Assembly: GCA_963932465.1 (NCBI GenBank)
Contig: OZ010788.1
Location: 199,704,559-199,768,558 of the forward strand
From: Maratus speciosus
Lineage: Eukaryota; Arthropoda; Arachnida; Araneae; Salticidae
Reading direction: 5' to 3'
Length of the DNA: 64,000 nt
The notes beneath the pieces were generated by a model. It was not told the DNA's origin. It ran no database searches and saw only the letters and a program-made list of their open reading frames with translations. Shown in pieces: positions 32,471 to 44,120 of this stretch (position 1 is its first letter; each line of letters opens with the position of its first letter). Both the position numbers and the translations under genes were made by a program.

Positions 32471-33545
32471 CTTTTGCTATTTAAACAAGTCGAAATTGTA
32501 CGTCAAACGTAGCAAATGAGGTTGCTTTCGTACTACAGTTAAACTTGGATAATTCGAAGTTAAAGGGACCAGATAAAAGTTCGAAAAATCCAAAAATTCG
32601 AATTAGATATATTCTCTCGAAAAGAAGAGATTAAAAAAATATTAACTCCACGATGAAAGATTTAACACACAAACTTTATCTAAGAATACTGCTACATTTT
32701 TTTCATTGAATCAGATATTTTTTACTAGTTCAATCATTCATCACTTTTAAGGATAAAAGTCAAATATTTTTGATTGCTTCTTTCAGTACAATCTTTGAGT
32801 CATAGCATATGACTCCAACCTATCTATTGATACAAAAATAGAATCTTCAATATTAGACTGACCTTCAAAAAAGAAACTTTAAAATAAACTGTTAAAATAT
32901 TATGCTCAAAAAAGTTTCAGGAACAATTTTTACTGCAAAATTTTAAGGGCAATCGTACAAAAAATTCGAATTATCCATAATAAAATTTGAAATATCCATG
33001 ATTTTTTTTTTTTTTACATTATTTTAATACAAAATTCCAGGGACCGCGCAAAAAAATCGAATTACCCGGAATTTCGAATGAAACAAGTTCGAATTATCCA
33101 AGTTTCACTGTATAACTAGTTTTATAAATATTCAGATCTTGGTGCAATAGCTGTTGCACTCTTACAAAATTTATTACGGTTCTATTTATTGAATTCAGTA
33201 ATATGGAAATAATAGGACTCACTCCCAAATAGGACGTCATCACCATGACAATCTACAATCATTACTTATCATGGGATATTATTGCATTAGTTACGTATGA
33301 TGGGATTTAATAGAATGAAGAAAACTTTTATTAATATCAATTTAAGTTTTGATTCGATTTTCATAAAATTTGAATGACTCTACAAAATTCTGCAGCGATT
33401 ATATATATTAAATTTCAGATCACTCGTTTGAGTAGTTTTGCGCTGTTATTTGAGGACAGACAGACAGACGGAAAGATCAGACCACGACTATAGGTGCTAC
33501 TCATTTATATGATTATGAACGCACCTATAAATAGTCCAAAGAATA
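32470..33545 (-). repeat. Family E, copy 3, split by a pogo-type MITE
   Basis: Reverse-strand E sequence lies on both sides of 32536-33110 (CGTCAAACGTAGCAAATGAG on the left; ACTAGTTTTATAAATATTC and GATCTTGGTGCAATAGC on the right), ending at GAACGCACCTATAAATAG. It matches 17693-18235 and 63600-64000 when reversed. Confidence 0.7.
32536..33110. mobile_element. Pogo-type MITE, 575 bp, flanked by TA
   Basis: The left tip CAGTTAAACTTGGATAATTC and right tip GAATTATCCAAGTTTCACTG are inverted. TA lies on both sides (32534-32535, 33111-33112). The target is E copy 3, and the uninterrupted equivalent at about 18125-18140 shows a single TA. It probably relied on a Tigger/pogo transposase in trans. Interior AT-rich, non-coding. 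Confidence 0.85.
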
Positions 33546-33659
33546 GTCTCCTTCCATTCCCATTATGCTCTTCAGTGTCATCGGCCATGAAGTCAAATTC
33601 GATAACTCTTCTTTTTATAATGCAAATTTATTTATTTAAGGAATCTTATTAATAAATTT

Positions 33660-34490
33660 AAAAAATCAAAAAACCCGACTGCGTAAAAAGCGAACTAATT
33701 AATTATTTCTCATCATTTTTTATACTATTTTTTATATTACTTACCTATTTTTTTTATTTCCTTGTATTGATGACTTTTAAGTTGTGTTTAATTATTAGTT
33801 CCTATTTGTAAACACTGTTTTGATGAGGCCGATAGATGTTTATGAAGGTTGGAGTTGCAGTAAAGCTAGAGATCCTACCTACACAATTTCCAGGTTGTGT
33901 AATATTTAAACGGAGCTTCTGACTGCAAAATAGTCAATGAAACATCGTCTTTATTTTGAAAGAGCTATCCAATGATATGCCACTCAATAGGGTGCGTAAA
34001 ATTTTTTTTTCGTCTCTACCGCCATTTTATATTTTACGGCCGCCATTTTGAATTTATAAAAACAAAACCAAGCCTATAACCATCGGATGGTTAAGACGAA
34101 TCGATAGAGACCTCATTCATTTAAAATCCATCTAGCCGTTGGGATGTTTCGAGGGTATAAAGAAATTCACATACCCAGATATGCCTGAAACACATAACCC
34201 TTCTTGTCAGTCGTGTAAAAAGTAAGGGGGAAAATACAATCTTTTTGTGCATGCAAATATTCAAAGTCCCATGAAAACAATGTCCTCCATTCTAAGCTTT
34301 GATTCAATTTTCATAAAATTTGAAATGATTCGACAAAATTCCAGAACGATTATATATGGATAATTCCATGAGATTTTGTAATGTAAGTCACATAGCTGAT
34401 AACTGCTATGCTTGTTGGCCACCTTTATTTTCGAAAAGTTTGCTTGGCCTTATTCAATTAATGAGATATCTCCGATAAAATAAGTCACAT
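33660..34490 (-). repeat. Family D, reversed copy
   Basis: Begins AAAAAACCCGACTGCGTAAA and runs through CCATTTTATATTTTACGGCC, GATCCTACCTACACAATTTC and TCGAAACATCC-type phrases in reverse, to TGCTTGGCCTTATTCAATTA. It parallels 10480-11640 without that copy's extra AT-rich 400 bp. Confidence 0.65.
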
Positions 34491-34554
34491 TTTTCCGTTC
34501 TAAAATACTGGTAGCCAAAAATCGCAGCATGTGACTTACACTACAAGTGCTCAT

Positions 34555-34690
34555 TGAAATAGCCATATATTAAATTTCAAACCATTCGGTTGGGTATTTT
34601 TTGCGCTGTTACAAGCGGACAGACAGACAGACGGACGGACCAGAAGACGACTATAGGAGCTACGTATTTATATAATTACGATGGCAACTA
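34555..34690 (-). repeat. Family E head fragment
   Basis: AAATTTCAAACCATTCGGTT, ACAGACAGACAGACGG, GACGACTATAGGAGCTACG and TATTTATATAATTACGA match the E head in reverse. Truncated. Confidence 0.65.
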
Positions 34691-35626
34691 AAAGGTACTA
34701 AAAGTAAAACGAACAGAACTGAATAAGATATTCTAAAACAGGACATTGCAGTTAAAACTTGGATGAATGGTAACCTTGGTCCAAAATCCGTACTCATAGA
34801 CTAATTTTTACACCTTACTAATTATTTATTATATTTATTAATACATTTATTGCATTGCAAATCTTTATTCGTTATGCATATTAATGTAAATCTTAAACAC
34901 CCTACAATAAATACACTGCAAGAAATACTTAAAGAAATAACTTCAGATGACCTTTCCGTAAATGACGGCCGTATCGCATTATCTATAAATTTTACAAGCC
35001 CATATCCATATAGAAATGTTTAAATCCTTAATTTAATGTTATAGCTCTAACGAAAATAATTGTCCCCCATCTTCGTGTATATACTTCCAGGTAAAACGCA
35101 GCTGTTTTATAGGCTATAAAACTGATGTCGATACTAATTCTCGATTATAGGGTTAAATGCTTCAGATATGTTTAATTAGACGGATAAACGTCGTCATTTC
35201 CATAAAGCAATATTTCAAGTCGTCTTTTGGAGCACAGAGGCGAACTAATGCCTCTGAAATTATTGACCACCAATAAAACTAATAAGTAACTACCGAAGAA
35301 AAATTATTTGCGGTTGAAAAGATTAAATGTAAAACATGTAGAATGCATTCAGATGGAATTTTCGATAGTCGTTCGAAAGAATTAGGTGAATAACGACTCT
35401 TTAAATTGCTGTTATTATAGCTCAGAGTGATTTGATTTAAATTTTCCTTTAGCTGAAATTGTTTTTCTGGTTGTTCTAAATCCTATATAGAAAATGAGTA
35501 ATTAAAAGTATATTAACACATTCGCGACCACCTGTTTAACAGCTAGCCACGCCTATGAGCGTTGTTGTTACCTGTAGCACTAACAGAAAATTTTCTGTAT
35601 CCGTTTTTATATAGCAAATCGATATG
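34691..35626. other. Unrecognised spacer, no gene seen
   Basis: AT-rich unique-looking sequence. No inverted ends, tandem structure or plausible frame over 60 codons detected by eye. Confidence 0.4.
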
Positions 35627-36562
35627 CAGGGTGATCCAAAATTCGACCGACAAATTCAGAGGGGTGATAGTAGGCATGAAGAGGATGAAAAATTACCGTT
35701 AGAACATGCGGTCGCAAACTAAGTATTTAATCAAAAATACAGGGTTCATTCGATATCATCGATTGCTTGAACAACATGTTTTTCAATTCCTACTATTAGT
35801 TCACACTCTCCCTATATTTATTTATTTATTTATTTATATATATATATATTGTTCAAATTTTCAGTCGTTAATAAAATACTTATTATTTATCCTATCAAGT
35901 TGAAATACATTTTTTAAAACTTGTCCTGGACGACAATTGATGTTAATATAGTTTTTTCAAATATTAATTCATTAATTAAATTCTAATTAATTAATTTTAG
36001 TTTTACATGGGACACAAAATGGCGTCCATTGCTTATTGAACAGCATTTAATGCACCTTCATATCTATAAGGGGGGTTACCATAGGGGCGACCCTGCTCTG
36101 TGGCCAAATACCGCCAAAAGTGACGCCAACTTGGCGATGTCTCTAATATTTCGCCAAATTCCCATAGACTTCCATTGTAAACCTACTTGTTTTTGAAAAT
36201 CAACAAATTGAGATATTTTAATGCAACAAAAACTAATATTAGCTTAAGGGATTATGTTAAATTTTTCTTTCATGACCTAAGTAGGAATTGACTTTAAAAA
36301 CAAAATTTTTATATTTCTTGTTCCAGATCTTTTCGTGATGTTATTACGTTTCATACAAGATAAGGTACACATCGTTGCATTTCCATTGCAATGGTTTTAT
36401 TTTTCCCGAAATAACTATCGTCAACCCTTTTCAGTTAGGATGAAACACTTTGTATTTGACTTAATAAGTGGTTTGCGACATCATGCTCTATGGCAAAATT
36501 TCATCCTCTTGATGCCTACTATCACCCCTCTGAATTTGTCGGTCGAATTTTGGAACATCCTG
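35627..36562. mobile_element. Non-autonomous element I with long (~125 bp) inverted repeats
   Basis: The left arm starts CAGGGTGATCCAAAATTCGA and runs through GACAAATTCAGAGGGGTGAT and AGTAGGCATGAAGAGGATGA to about 35750. It is repeated inverted at about 36435-36562, ending ATTTTGGAACATCCTG. CAGGGTG tips are mariner-like, but the flanks are ATATG on both sides, not a simple TA. The interior carries an X repeat (about 35765-36330). Frames in the right arm are by-products. Confidence 0.7.
35765..36330 (+). repeat. Repeat X, copy 1
   Basis: Matches 59535-60117: TCAATTCCTACTATTAG, a (TTTA/TATA)n run, AACTTGTCCTGGACGACAAT, GGTTACCATAGGGG and CTAAGTAGGAATTGAC. Copies have different flanks, so X is a separate insertion within element I. 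CGCCAA/TTGGCG motifs recur inside. Confidence 0.65.
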
Positions 36563-36616
36563 TATATGATAATGAAGCGGAACCCGTCGAATTTCAACAA
36601 AGGAAAATGTTTAAGG

Positions 36617-37095
36617 TAGAGAACAGGAATTCTGCTTTTTCAGAATTTAGTGTCGCCCCCGACATTTCCATTATTTCATTTTCTTTTGATGGACTGATGG
36701 CTTCTATTATTATGAAATAGCCATTATAAATGAAGTGTTAGGTGAAGATGAAAGAGCAACCGTAAAAAGTTAGACCTCTGATTTTCTGGTCAGAATGGGG
36801 GGAAAAAATTGTCATAATTTTTCAAAATTATGACCATTTCATGATATGATTATGATACATTTATGATACATTAATTATGATACATTTTTCAAACAAAATG
36901 CATTTAAAAGAACTTTTTTTTCCAAAATGACGGTATAAAATTTGAAAATGAGCGATGCATAGAAGTTTTAAAAATTGCTAAAGAGTATTTAATCGTAATG
37001 CTTTGTTTTACGGCTAGCCTCTGTAAGGTAACGTTATTTTTTGGAGACAAAATAAGCTGGAAGAAAGAAATGGCATTCCGGGGGGCTAAAAAGAA
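36617..37095 (-). mobile_element. Helitron-like family C, copy 4, with P arm
   Basis: The reverse 3' end holds AATTCTG-CTTTTT-CAGAATT at 36628-36647; the reverse 5' end holds AAGAAAGAAATGGCATTCCG. The internal P arm (36690-36800) is truncated. The tip reads CTCTAC instead of CTAG, so it has decayed or was trimmed. Confidence 0.6.
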
Positions 37096-37557
37096 CTGTT
37101 ATATTGAATTTATAATAAACCTACAAAAATAATTACAATAAAAAATATCTTACATTGGTTAGTATAACTCTTAACAAATATTATTCTAAACCTACATTTA
37201 CCAAAATACTATTCCCATAAATTTCAAGTAACATTATTGTAAAATTGAGCTGTATTAGTATGTGTAATCAAGATAAGTAATTTTGATGAAGTTATCAATT
37301 GAGACTTATGTTTGGTATTACGGAATGAAAAATCAGCAAAAATGATTTCACATGCAGCCAAAGCATAATTCTAAAATATTGTCAGCGACTGACTACGGCT
37401 TACACAACACAGCCTCGATATATAAGGCATAATTTTAATAAATCGCCGTAAATGTAACGCATAATTCCGAAAATATTTCCCCGTAATTTTTAGGGCACTA
37501 ATTATGAGTAATTTTATTGCTTATTAAACAATTTGAAATTAAAAATTGCAATTAATC
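37096..37557. other. AT-rich spacer, no gene seen
   Basis: Low-complexity A/T sequence between family C and family G copies. Confidence 0.4.
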
Positions 37558-38873
37558 TAAACAAGAAAGAAAAATCATGCGTTAAGCATAGATTATGAAA
37601 CACTTTCCAACACTTCCTCAATGCTTTAACAAAACTTCGTTATTTAGGGAAATAAGGTAAATAAGATAACTAAGTAAACGTTGTAGAAAATGCAGAAAAC
37701 GTTTGAAAAACTGATTTCAGCAGTAACCGTCAATAGCCAAATATATATTCCAACTCTTTTGAACAGACCTGTATTTGATCCGTAGGTTGATATATATACT
37801 ATATAATGGGAAAATTTAGTTTAGCAAGAAAAAGCATAACAGGTTGAAATTTCGCTTTCAGAAATTTGTACTTAAAGAGGGAAACATACTTGAATACTTT
37901 TGTATGCTGCCTACTTTTGTACACCCTTATTACATGCCTCTGTTTAGCTAAAATTTAATTCAAACTGAAACACTATTTAAACTACTGAAATGACATTTCC
38001 AGAAATTATCTTTTATAGACGGCCATGTATCCAATTATTTTCGTGACCCTGTATATCATTTTATCTATATTCTACAAACATTTCTTTGTAAACTAAATGC
38101 AGAACTCATTTAAAAACCACTTTTAAGCAATTTACACTCATACCCAGTAACCCTTACGAATTTTTTTGTGTAGTCCTGTATATGAATTATAGCATTTACA
38201 CATACCATATAGTATGCATAAACCTAGTGAAACATAAAAGCGCATATCATAATTAAGGATGCATTTCCAGTAATCATCGCTAATGTACAGTACTTCGGAT
38301 ATAATATTGTATCTGAAATATTTTGTGTGTCCCTGCAAATGCTATGCACTTCGTATTATACATGAAATAAGTTATAGTAAACCTCAGTGACGCATATCAA
38401 TTTCATTATATTTGAAATGGTTTAACATAATTAAAATACACCGCAAACAATTACAAGTCCCTCCACCCCTATATTATTATGTAACGGAATTCTTTGTGTG
38501 GCACTGTAAATGAATAATAACTATTCTTTGCATCGCATATTCTACAGGAGGCATATTTTAGTGCACTTCATAAATGCATATCAGTTTTATTATTTTTGAA
38601 AGCGTGTAAATCATTAAAAATCATTTGAAACGATTTTTTACGATTGACCGTAATGTAACGGAATACTTTTGACTGTCCCTGTAAATGAACTAAACATGCT
38701 ACAAACTTCATTTGAAATAGGAATCGTGCTATAGTAAACGTTAATAACATCCAAAAAATTTCAGGGCAATCCGAGTATATTTACGAGAGTTAGAGCGTGG
38801 ACAGACGACCAGGCAAACCGATGTCATAAACACTTTTCAACTTTGTTGGAAAGTGTTAAAAAGGCATTTTTAA
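37558..38873 (+). mobile_element. Family G element, copy 2 (longest)
   Basis: The 5' part has ATTATGAAACACTTTCCAAC; the 3' part has TTTCAACTTTGTTGGAAAGTG then TT, containing the inverse (GTTGGAAAGTGTT) and a local AACACTTTTCAAC/GTTGGAAAGTGTT hairpin. In between, several units carry TGTGTAGTCCTGTATATG or TGTGTCCCTGCAAATG. Subterminal inverted repeats, tandem core and 3' hairpin again suggest a HINE-like build. Non-coding. Confidence 0.6.
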
Positions 38874-39752
38874 AGCGACCTAAATCTTTTGGAGCCCCCA
38901 AAATTTCTGAGCCCGAAGACCCGGACCGTGTAAACCGTAAGGCCAGTAATCAGACCCTGATCTTACGTCGTATTCCATAACACATACATATTTTATCTCC
39001 TTGACAAAATCAATCCGTAATCCAGATTCCTTTGTAGAAGAAGATGCATCCTTAAACACATATAAATTTACTTTATTGTCGATATCTTCATATTCCAGTT
39101 GTACCCCCTTATCGCATTAACCGTACCATTTACTCCCTATCACCAGAAAGATAGTGACATTAAGAAGCACAAGGGAATCCTTTCTTTCCATTTTGGGGAG
39201 ATTTTGGAAGGTGCCTGCGCCCTGTATCTATGAATTTTTGTCTCAGGGGGGCCGTTAACGAATGGTGAAATTTCCCCAGGAGTACTCTCTTTTATAAGCG
39301 ATGAGTCATGTGATATACTTTAAAGCTTTTCTCCATAGGCTGCTTGGGCAAAGCAAATGTTTCTTGAGTTTTTACGGGTACTTAAAAATACGTACCGCTT
39401 TTATGAGATATTTATTGCTAATATACTAAATACCGCAAATTTCATCTCCAACTTTTTTGTGAAAGGCGATCGATTTAGACAAAAAATAAATAGAGAAGAA
39501 AAAGTTGTAAGATAATTAATTAAGAAAATACAATTTGCATATTTGTGTGTTAGTGAGTAAATTTTATACAAACTAAAGAGTTCTGGATCCTACGAGCTGC
39601 GCTCGCTCTTCGTCAACAACTTTTGAACGACCCAGCAGTGTGTACAACTGCTGTCTCAAAAATTCAAAATTAACATCTTATAATTGGATTACGCTATCAC
39701 CTATTGGCGTATTTGGAAATAATTTACTACTAATTTCCGAAACTCTCATATA
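38874..39752. other. Unrecognised spacer, F-like fragment near 39590
   Basis: No gene. TCCTACGAGCTGCGCTCGCTC at 39588-39608 resembles the family F 3' region in reverse but lacks the GC hairpin. GGGGAGATTTTGGAAGGTGC near 39194 sits in a less AT-rich patch with no frame. Confidence 0.35.
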
Positions 39753-41435
39753 CAGGGTATCCCACAAGGTACGCAGCGTCTAATGTGTACAGATTCGGAT
39801 AGAGCACGTCAATATGAGTATTTTGAATGGTAACATGTGGAGTCCCCGAATATAGCATAATAGTGTAAGTAAGGTGTGAAGCTTGTCATATGAAAAAAAA
39901 AAAAAAAACAAGAAATGAGAAAAAACCAAGTGAAAATCAATGTCTGTTGAGAACTTTCAATACAACAGATTTTCTAAATGTCCGCCGTTCGAACAAATAA
40001 CATTTTGAAGTCTGGAATGGAAGTTCGCAATTGTTTTTTGCAATAGATCTCTTCCAAATTCCTTCATCTTGTTTTCAATTGCTGCTCTCAAGTCGTCTAA
40101 TGTTTTGGGCTGTGTGCGATACACTGTGTCTTTCAGATGTCCCCATAAAAAATCACACGGGTTAAGATCCGGGGAGTACGGCGGCCACTCTATACCATTG
40201 CCTGTTTTCGTAATGAAGTCCAACCGGATGATTCTATTGTGAAAATGCTCCGTTAAGAGGTCGAAGTTACACTGAGTGCGGTGAGGTCTAGCACCATCTT
40301 GCATAAACCAACAATCACTTATCTTATCCATGCCATGCAAGAATGGGATGACACAGTCATGCAACACGTCAAAATAAGCGTCACCGGTGACATTTCTGGT
40401 GAAAAAAAATTTGTCCAATGATGCCTTCGGCAGATAACGCACACCAAACTGTGAGTCTCATTGGGTGCAGTGGCCGAACTATTGCATAATGGGGATTTTC
40501 GTTGGCCCAGGACCTCCAATTGTGTTCGTTAACATGTCCTTGGAGGTGGAAGTGCGCCTCGTCACTGAACCAGATCCGATTAAAATCCATTTCGCCATCT
40601 TCAATCTTACTAATAATCGTGTTTGCAAAATCAAACCTCCTTAAACCGTCCACTTCCGTCAATGGTTGATTGATTTGGATTTTGTAAGGGAATAAAGCCA
40701 CATCCCTCCTCATTATCCGATGCGCCGTGATTTTGGACATTTCGACGTTTTGAGACACCTGTCGTACCGAAGCTGATGGACTTTCTTCGCACACTTCTGT
40801 CACTTTCTTAACGTTAACTTCGGTTCATGCACTCATCTCTTTGGTCCCCATCGCTAGCACATTGTCCAACACATTGCCGATCTCCTTAAATTTGTCGTAC
40901 GTTCGTTTGATCGTCGTGCCGCTTATGTTGTGGTGATTGACGAATTTTTTCTTGAATTTTCTGATCACAGCCGCTGGGGATTGCAATTCATGGTAAGCCA
41001 GTACCATGAAAACACGATGCTCAATGGAATATTTGCTCATTTCAGAACCGAAATGGTAACACAACAAAAACGAAACGGTAACGATACAACCCTACTTTAC
41101 TAGCGAGTAACGCCCAACTCATTCTCTTCAAACCTCTTCTCTAGCTTTATAGTATGCCGCGGAGGGATATTGCATATTCACTGCCAGACGCGCTTTTCCT
41201 CTCATTGGTTGCCACGAATTTGCATTGTCATCTGGGGAATCTTTCATATTGTGCATTCGTCGTACATATCGTCGTTTGGAATACCCACTATCGGATCGAC
41301 AATAACATTCATCCTGTAATTAGACTATCACGCTATATTCGGGGACCCCAGGTGTTACCATTCAAAATATTCATATTGACGCGCTCTATACGAATCTGTA
41401 CATATCAGACGCTGCGTACCTTGTGGGACACCCTG
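39753..41435 (-). mobile_element. Mariner-type transposon with ~114-bp inverted repeats
   Basis: The left CAGGGTATCCCACAAGGTAC and right GTACCTTGTGGGACACCCTG tips are flanked by TA (39751-39752, 41436-41437). The inverted repeats extend to about 39866 and 41322 with roughly 10% mismatch, including ATTTTGAATGGTAACA. A broken transposase fills the interior on the minus strand. Total 1683 bp, a usual size for Tc1/mariner elements apart from the long ends. Confidence 0.92.
39957..41040 (-). pseudogene. Tc1/mariner-superfamily transposase, disabled
   Basis: Likely start MSKYSIEHRVF at 41040 (an upstream in-frame ATG at 41067 is possible). A helix-turn-helix region follows (HELQSPAAVIRKFKKKF), then RIMRRDVALFPYKIQ, and the DDE motifs RIWFSDEAHFHL, CWFMQDGARPHRT and PPYSPDLNPCDFLWGHLK. 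The second and third catalytic Asp are 47 residues apart, longer than the classic 34. It ends LENLLY at 39957. Damage: an in-frame TGA at 40825-40827 and a one-base frameshift at the A8 run 40402-40409. The gap lengths argue for recent loss of function. Confidence 0.92.
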
Positions 41436-41437
41436 TA

Positions 41438-41679
41438 AGTTTGTGACCTACTTACTGACTTTCCCTCGTAGAATAATGTAAAAAGCTAGTATTTGGAAAA
41501 AAATGCCATTTTCAGGGAGGTGTTAAAGTACTCCTAATACTTCCTGTGAAGGGATAAGAGTGATTCTTCTATTACAGAGTTAATTCACAAACACAGTTAC
41601 TATAAAAAATATAGAAAATACACAGTGTAAAGTTGACCGGTTAGAGCCACCCAGTTTAAATCTATTGCATTGTCTGTTT
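41438..41679. other. Short spacer, no gene seen
   Basis: AT-rich DNA between the mariner element and J copy 2. Confidence 0.4.
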
Positions 41680-41789
41680 AATCATTTATGACCCGACGGT
41701 ACTTTAAAGTACAGCTGTTTTCTATACCAATTAAAACACACTTGTTGAATTCATTCGCAATAGTAACTTTAGGAAACGATCGTAAATGG

Positions 41790-43324
41790 GGCATTCTCAC
41801 AATCTTTTGACTTTCATGTCCCTGAGTAATAATTTTTATTTTAATACACTTTTTTGTGTTTTTTTTTTATTTCATATACTGGGAAACATCCCATTGCATG
41901 ATTGCACAACAATATTAACAAGATAAATAAGTTTTGGACGATGTTGGGGGTTCAAACACCTGGAAAACTCCAATACCATCCCGTGTCCCTGATGCTGATT
42001 TTTAAGTTTGGAGCTGTCTGGATAAAATTGTTTCAATAAAAATATATTCGATGTAATTTTTTTCTGAAAATGGAACTATTGTTTTATATAAATATGTAGC
42101 TAAAAATTAACCTGCACACATTTTTAGGGTGGTTATTTTTTTTAAAAACTCTGTCCCTGGGTTTTAGATTCCTTACCATCCCTCTTCTAAAATTACACAG
42201 AAAATCACTTCAGATGCAGCCACAGAATTTTTTTCAAGTTTTTTTCTTATGCAGAAGTATACACTGTAAAAAAAAGTCTGTGAAGTTACTAAAGTTTTTC
42301 TAGGAAACTTGGATTCCTAGAACTTTTCCTGTAACGGCAACAACAAAATTGCATGTAACAGACACACTTTTGCGCCGAAAATCAAAAAATCTGTAAGGTT
42401 ACTAAGAATTTTTTTGGAAACTGGGATTCCGAGAACTTTTCATGTAACTGCAGCCAGGGTTACAAATAAAAGTTTAGTAAGATTACTGAAATTTTAGCAG
42501 ATTCATTTGTAAAGTTACAGATTTTTGTAGCTTTACAAAAACTAGTTTTGTAGATTTGCAGCTTTTTTCGTACAGTTACAGGTGAAAGTTTAGTAAGCAT
42601 GTAACTTTACATCTGTAGAACTACAGATTTTTTTTTACAGTGTACTAGAGAAATAATGTCTAAAATTCTTTGGCAGGAAATTTTCTGTAGAATTTAAATC
42701 AGCATTTAAATATCAATTTCAAGCATCGTGGCTTTATTGGTAGTCTCACCGTCCCCAAGGTTTATTCCTGCACTTTTTGAGGTAAATTAAAAAAAAAAAA
42801 TTAATTTAATCCAATGTTAACAACTGTTTCTAAAAATCAATGAACATTGTGGCTATCACTTAGTCTTAACATGATTTTCCTAAAAATAGGTGGTAATTTT
42901 CCTTAGCGTTCCATCCTTACCGTCCCTTTTTTTACCATTTCGTCCCTTTTTTCCAATACCATCCCCTTTTTTTACCTTACCGTCCCTTCTTTAACACCCC
43001 TTTAAGACAATGTTATACAAAAATTCTGTATTAAAAGTGCTACATTGTTATTATTTATTATTTGAATGTCCTGTGGGTACTATGCAAATTCATTATAAGT
43101 AAAAATTTAGAAGAAAATAAAAAGTTATAGGGGTAAAATGGTAAGGAAAATTAAGCTAACAAGTTTAACTTAAACCTCAGTTAAATAAAAAAAATTTCGC
43201 TGCTGACCATTTTTTCTTTATTTTGAATCATTAAGGCATTCGTCTATCAGATTAAAATGTTATTTTAGCAAGTTTAATTTTGTCAGATTTTTTTCCCTAA
43301 AAGTCAAAAGATTGTGAGAATGCC
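41790..43324. mobile_element. Element K with 25-bp perfect inverted repeats
   Basis: GGCATTCTCACAATCTTTTG (41790 on) is exactly inverted at the right end (CAAAAGATTGTGAGAATGCC, ending 43324), extending five more bases inward. Interior phrases such as CTTACCGTCCC and TACCATCCC recur on one strand around 42900-42990. A second, 5' truncated copy is at 46606-47690. A weak 87-codon frame exists in copy 2 (46882-47145), but the matching part here has disabling changes. Superfamily unknown. Confidence 0.65.
42262..42642. mobile_element. CACTG-ended MITE inside element K
   Basis: TA-CACTGTAAAAAAAAGTCTGT at left and ACAGATTTTTTTTTACAGTG-TA at right. K copy 2 at 46995-47015 (GCAGAAGTATGCTAGAG) lacks it, showing insertion next to a TA. 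Internal phrases with GTAAGGTTACT/AGTAACTTTAC are partly inverted. Same tips as 11694-14109. Confidence 0.8.
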
Positions 43325-43667
43325 TCAAATACTTCCCTTGACCAGCACTAGATAGCAAGAGCAGTTATAGTAAGCGGAAAATTGTTTAGGAAGCTATTTT
43401 GGAGCGTGTGTGTCTCAATTTTGCTTTCATTTTGTTATCTGGCATGGTATCCCTAACCTTTGCTTGGAAACATCTGAAATTTTAAACATAAGGTTATCAT
43501 ATATTTTTTTTTTTGTCCCAAATAGATCACTTGACAATATGTTATGCTAAAGAAATAATAATTTGCAGTATGTTTACTTTACGAAGCACTTTTCAAAGCG
43601 GTAATTTCAGTACCGTCGGGGTTACGTTGAACAGGATTTTTACTCAGATTTTTAACTTTTGGATATA

Positions 43668-44120
43668 CCGGGTGTCCCAAAAAGGACTGACTGATTTTAA
43701 AATTCAATAACTTCCAAACGGTGACAGATATTAAAAAAATTCTTGCAGGAGGGTTATGCATAAAGTCAAAAGTTTTTTAACAGTGATTTTCGATTTTAGT
43801 TCGAATTACAAACAATAGATGGCGCTGCGTTCAATAGAGGCTAAATTCAGGCTCGATTTTTGGTACTTCGTGGCCCGGATAATACATTTCCATCTCCTTT
43901 TTCTGCATGGAACAACAGAAAGGACGAAAAATCGAGCCTGTATTTAGCGACTATTGCTTACAGCGCCATCTATTGTTTGTAATTCGAACTAAAATCGAAA
44001 ATCACTGTAATAAAACTTTTGACTTTATGCATAACCCTCCTGCAAGAATTTTTTTAATATCTGTCACGGTTTGGAAGTTATTGAATTTTAAAATCAGTCA
44101 GTCCTTTTTGGGACACCCGG
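43668..44120. mobile_element. Fold-back mariner-type MITE, 453 bp
   Basis: CCGGGTGTCCCAAAAAGGAC at left is mirrored by GTCCTTTTTGGGACACCCGG at right, flanked by TA. The arms extend about 190 bp nearly perfectly, through ATAACTTCCAAACGGTGACA and TTCGAATTACAAACAATAG to GATGGCGCTG. J copy 1 at 19535-19550 supplies the empty site. Almost the whole element can form one hairpin. Confidence 0.9.
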
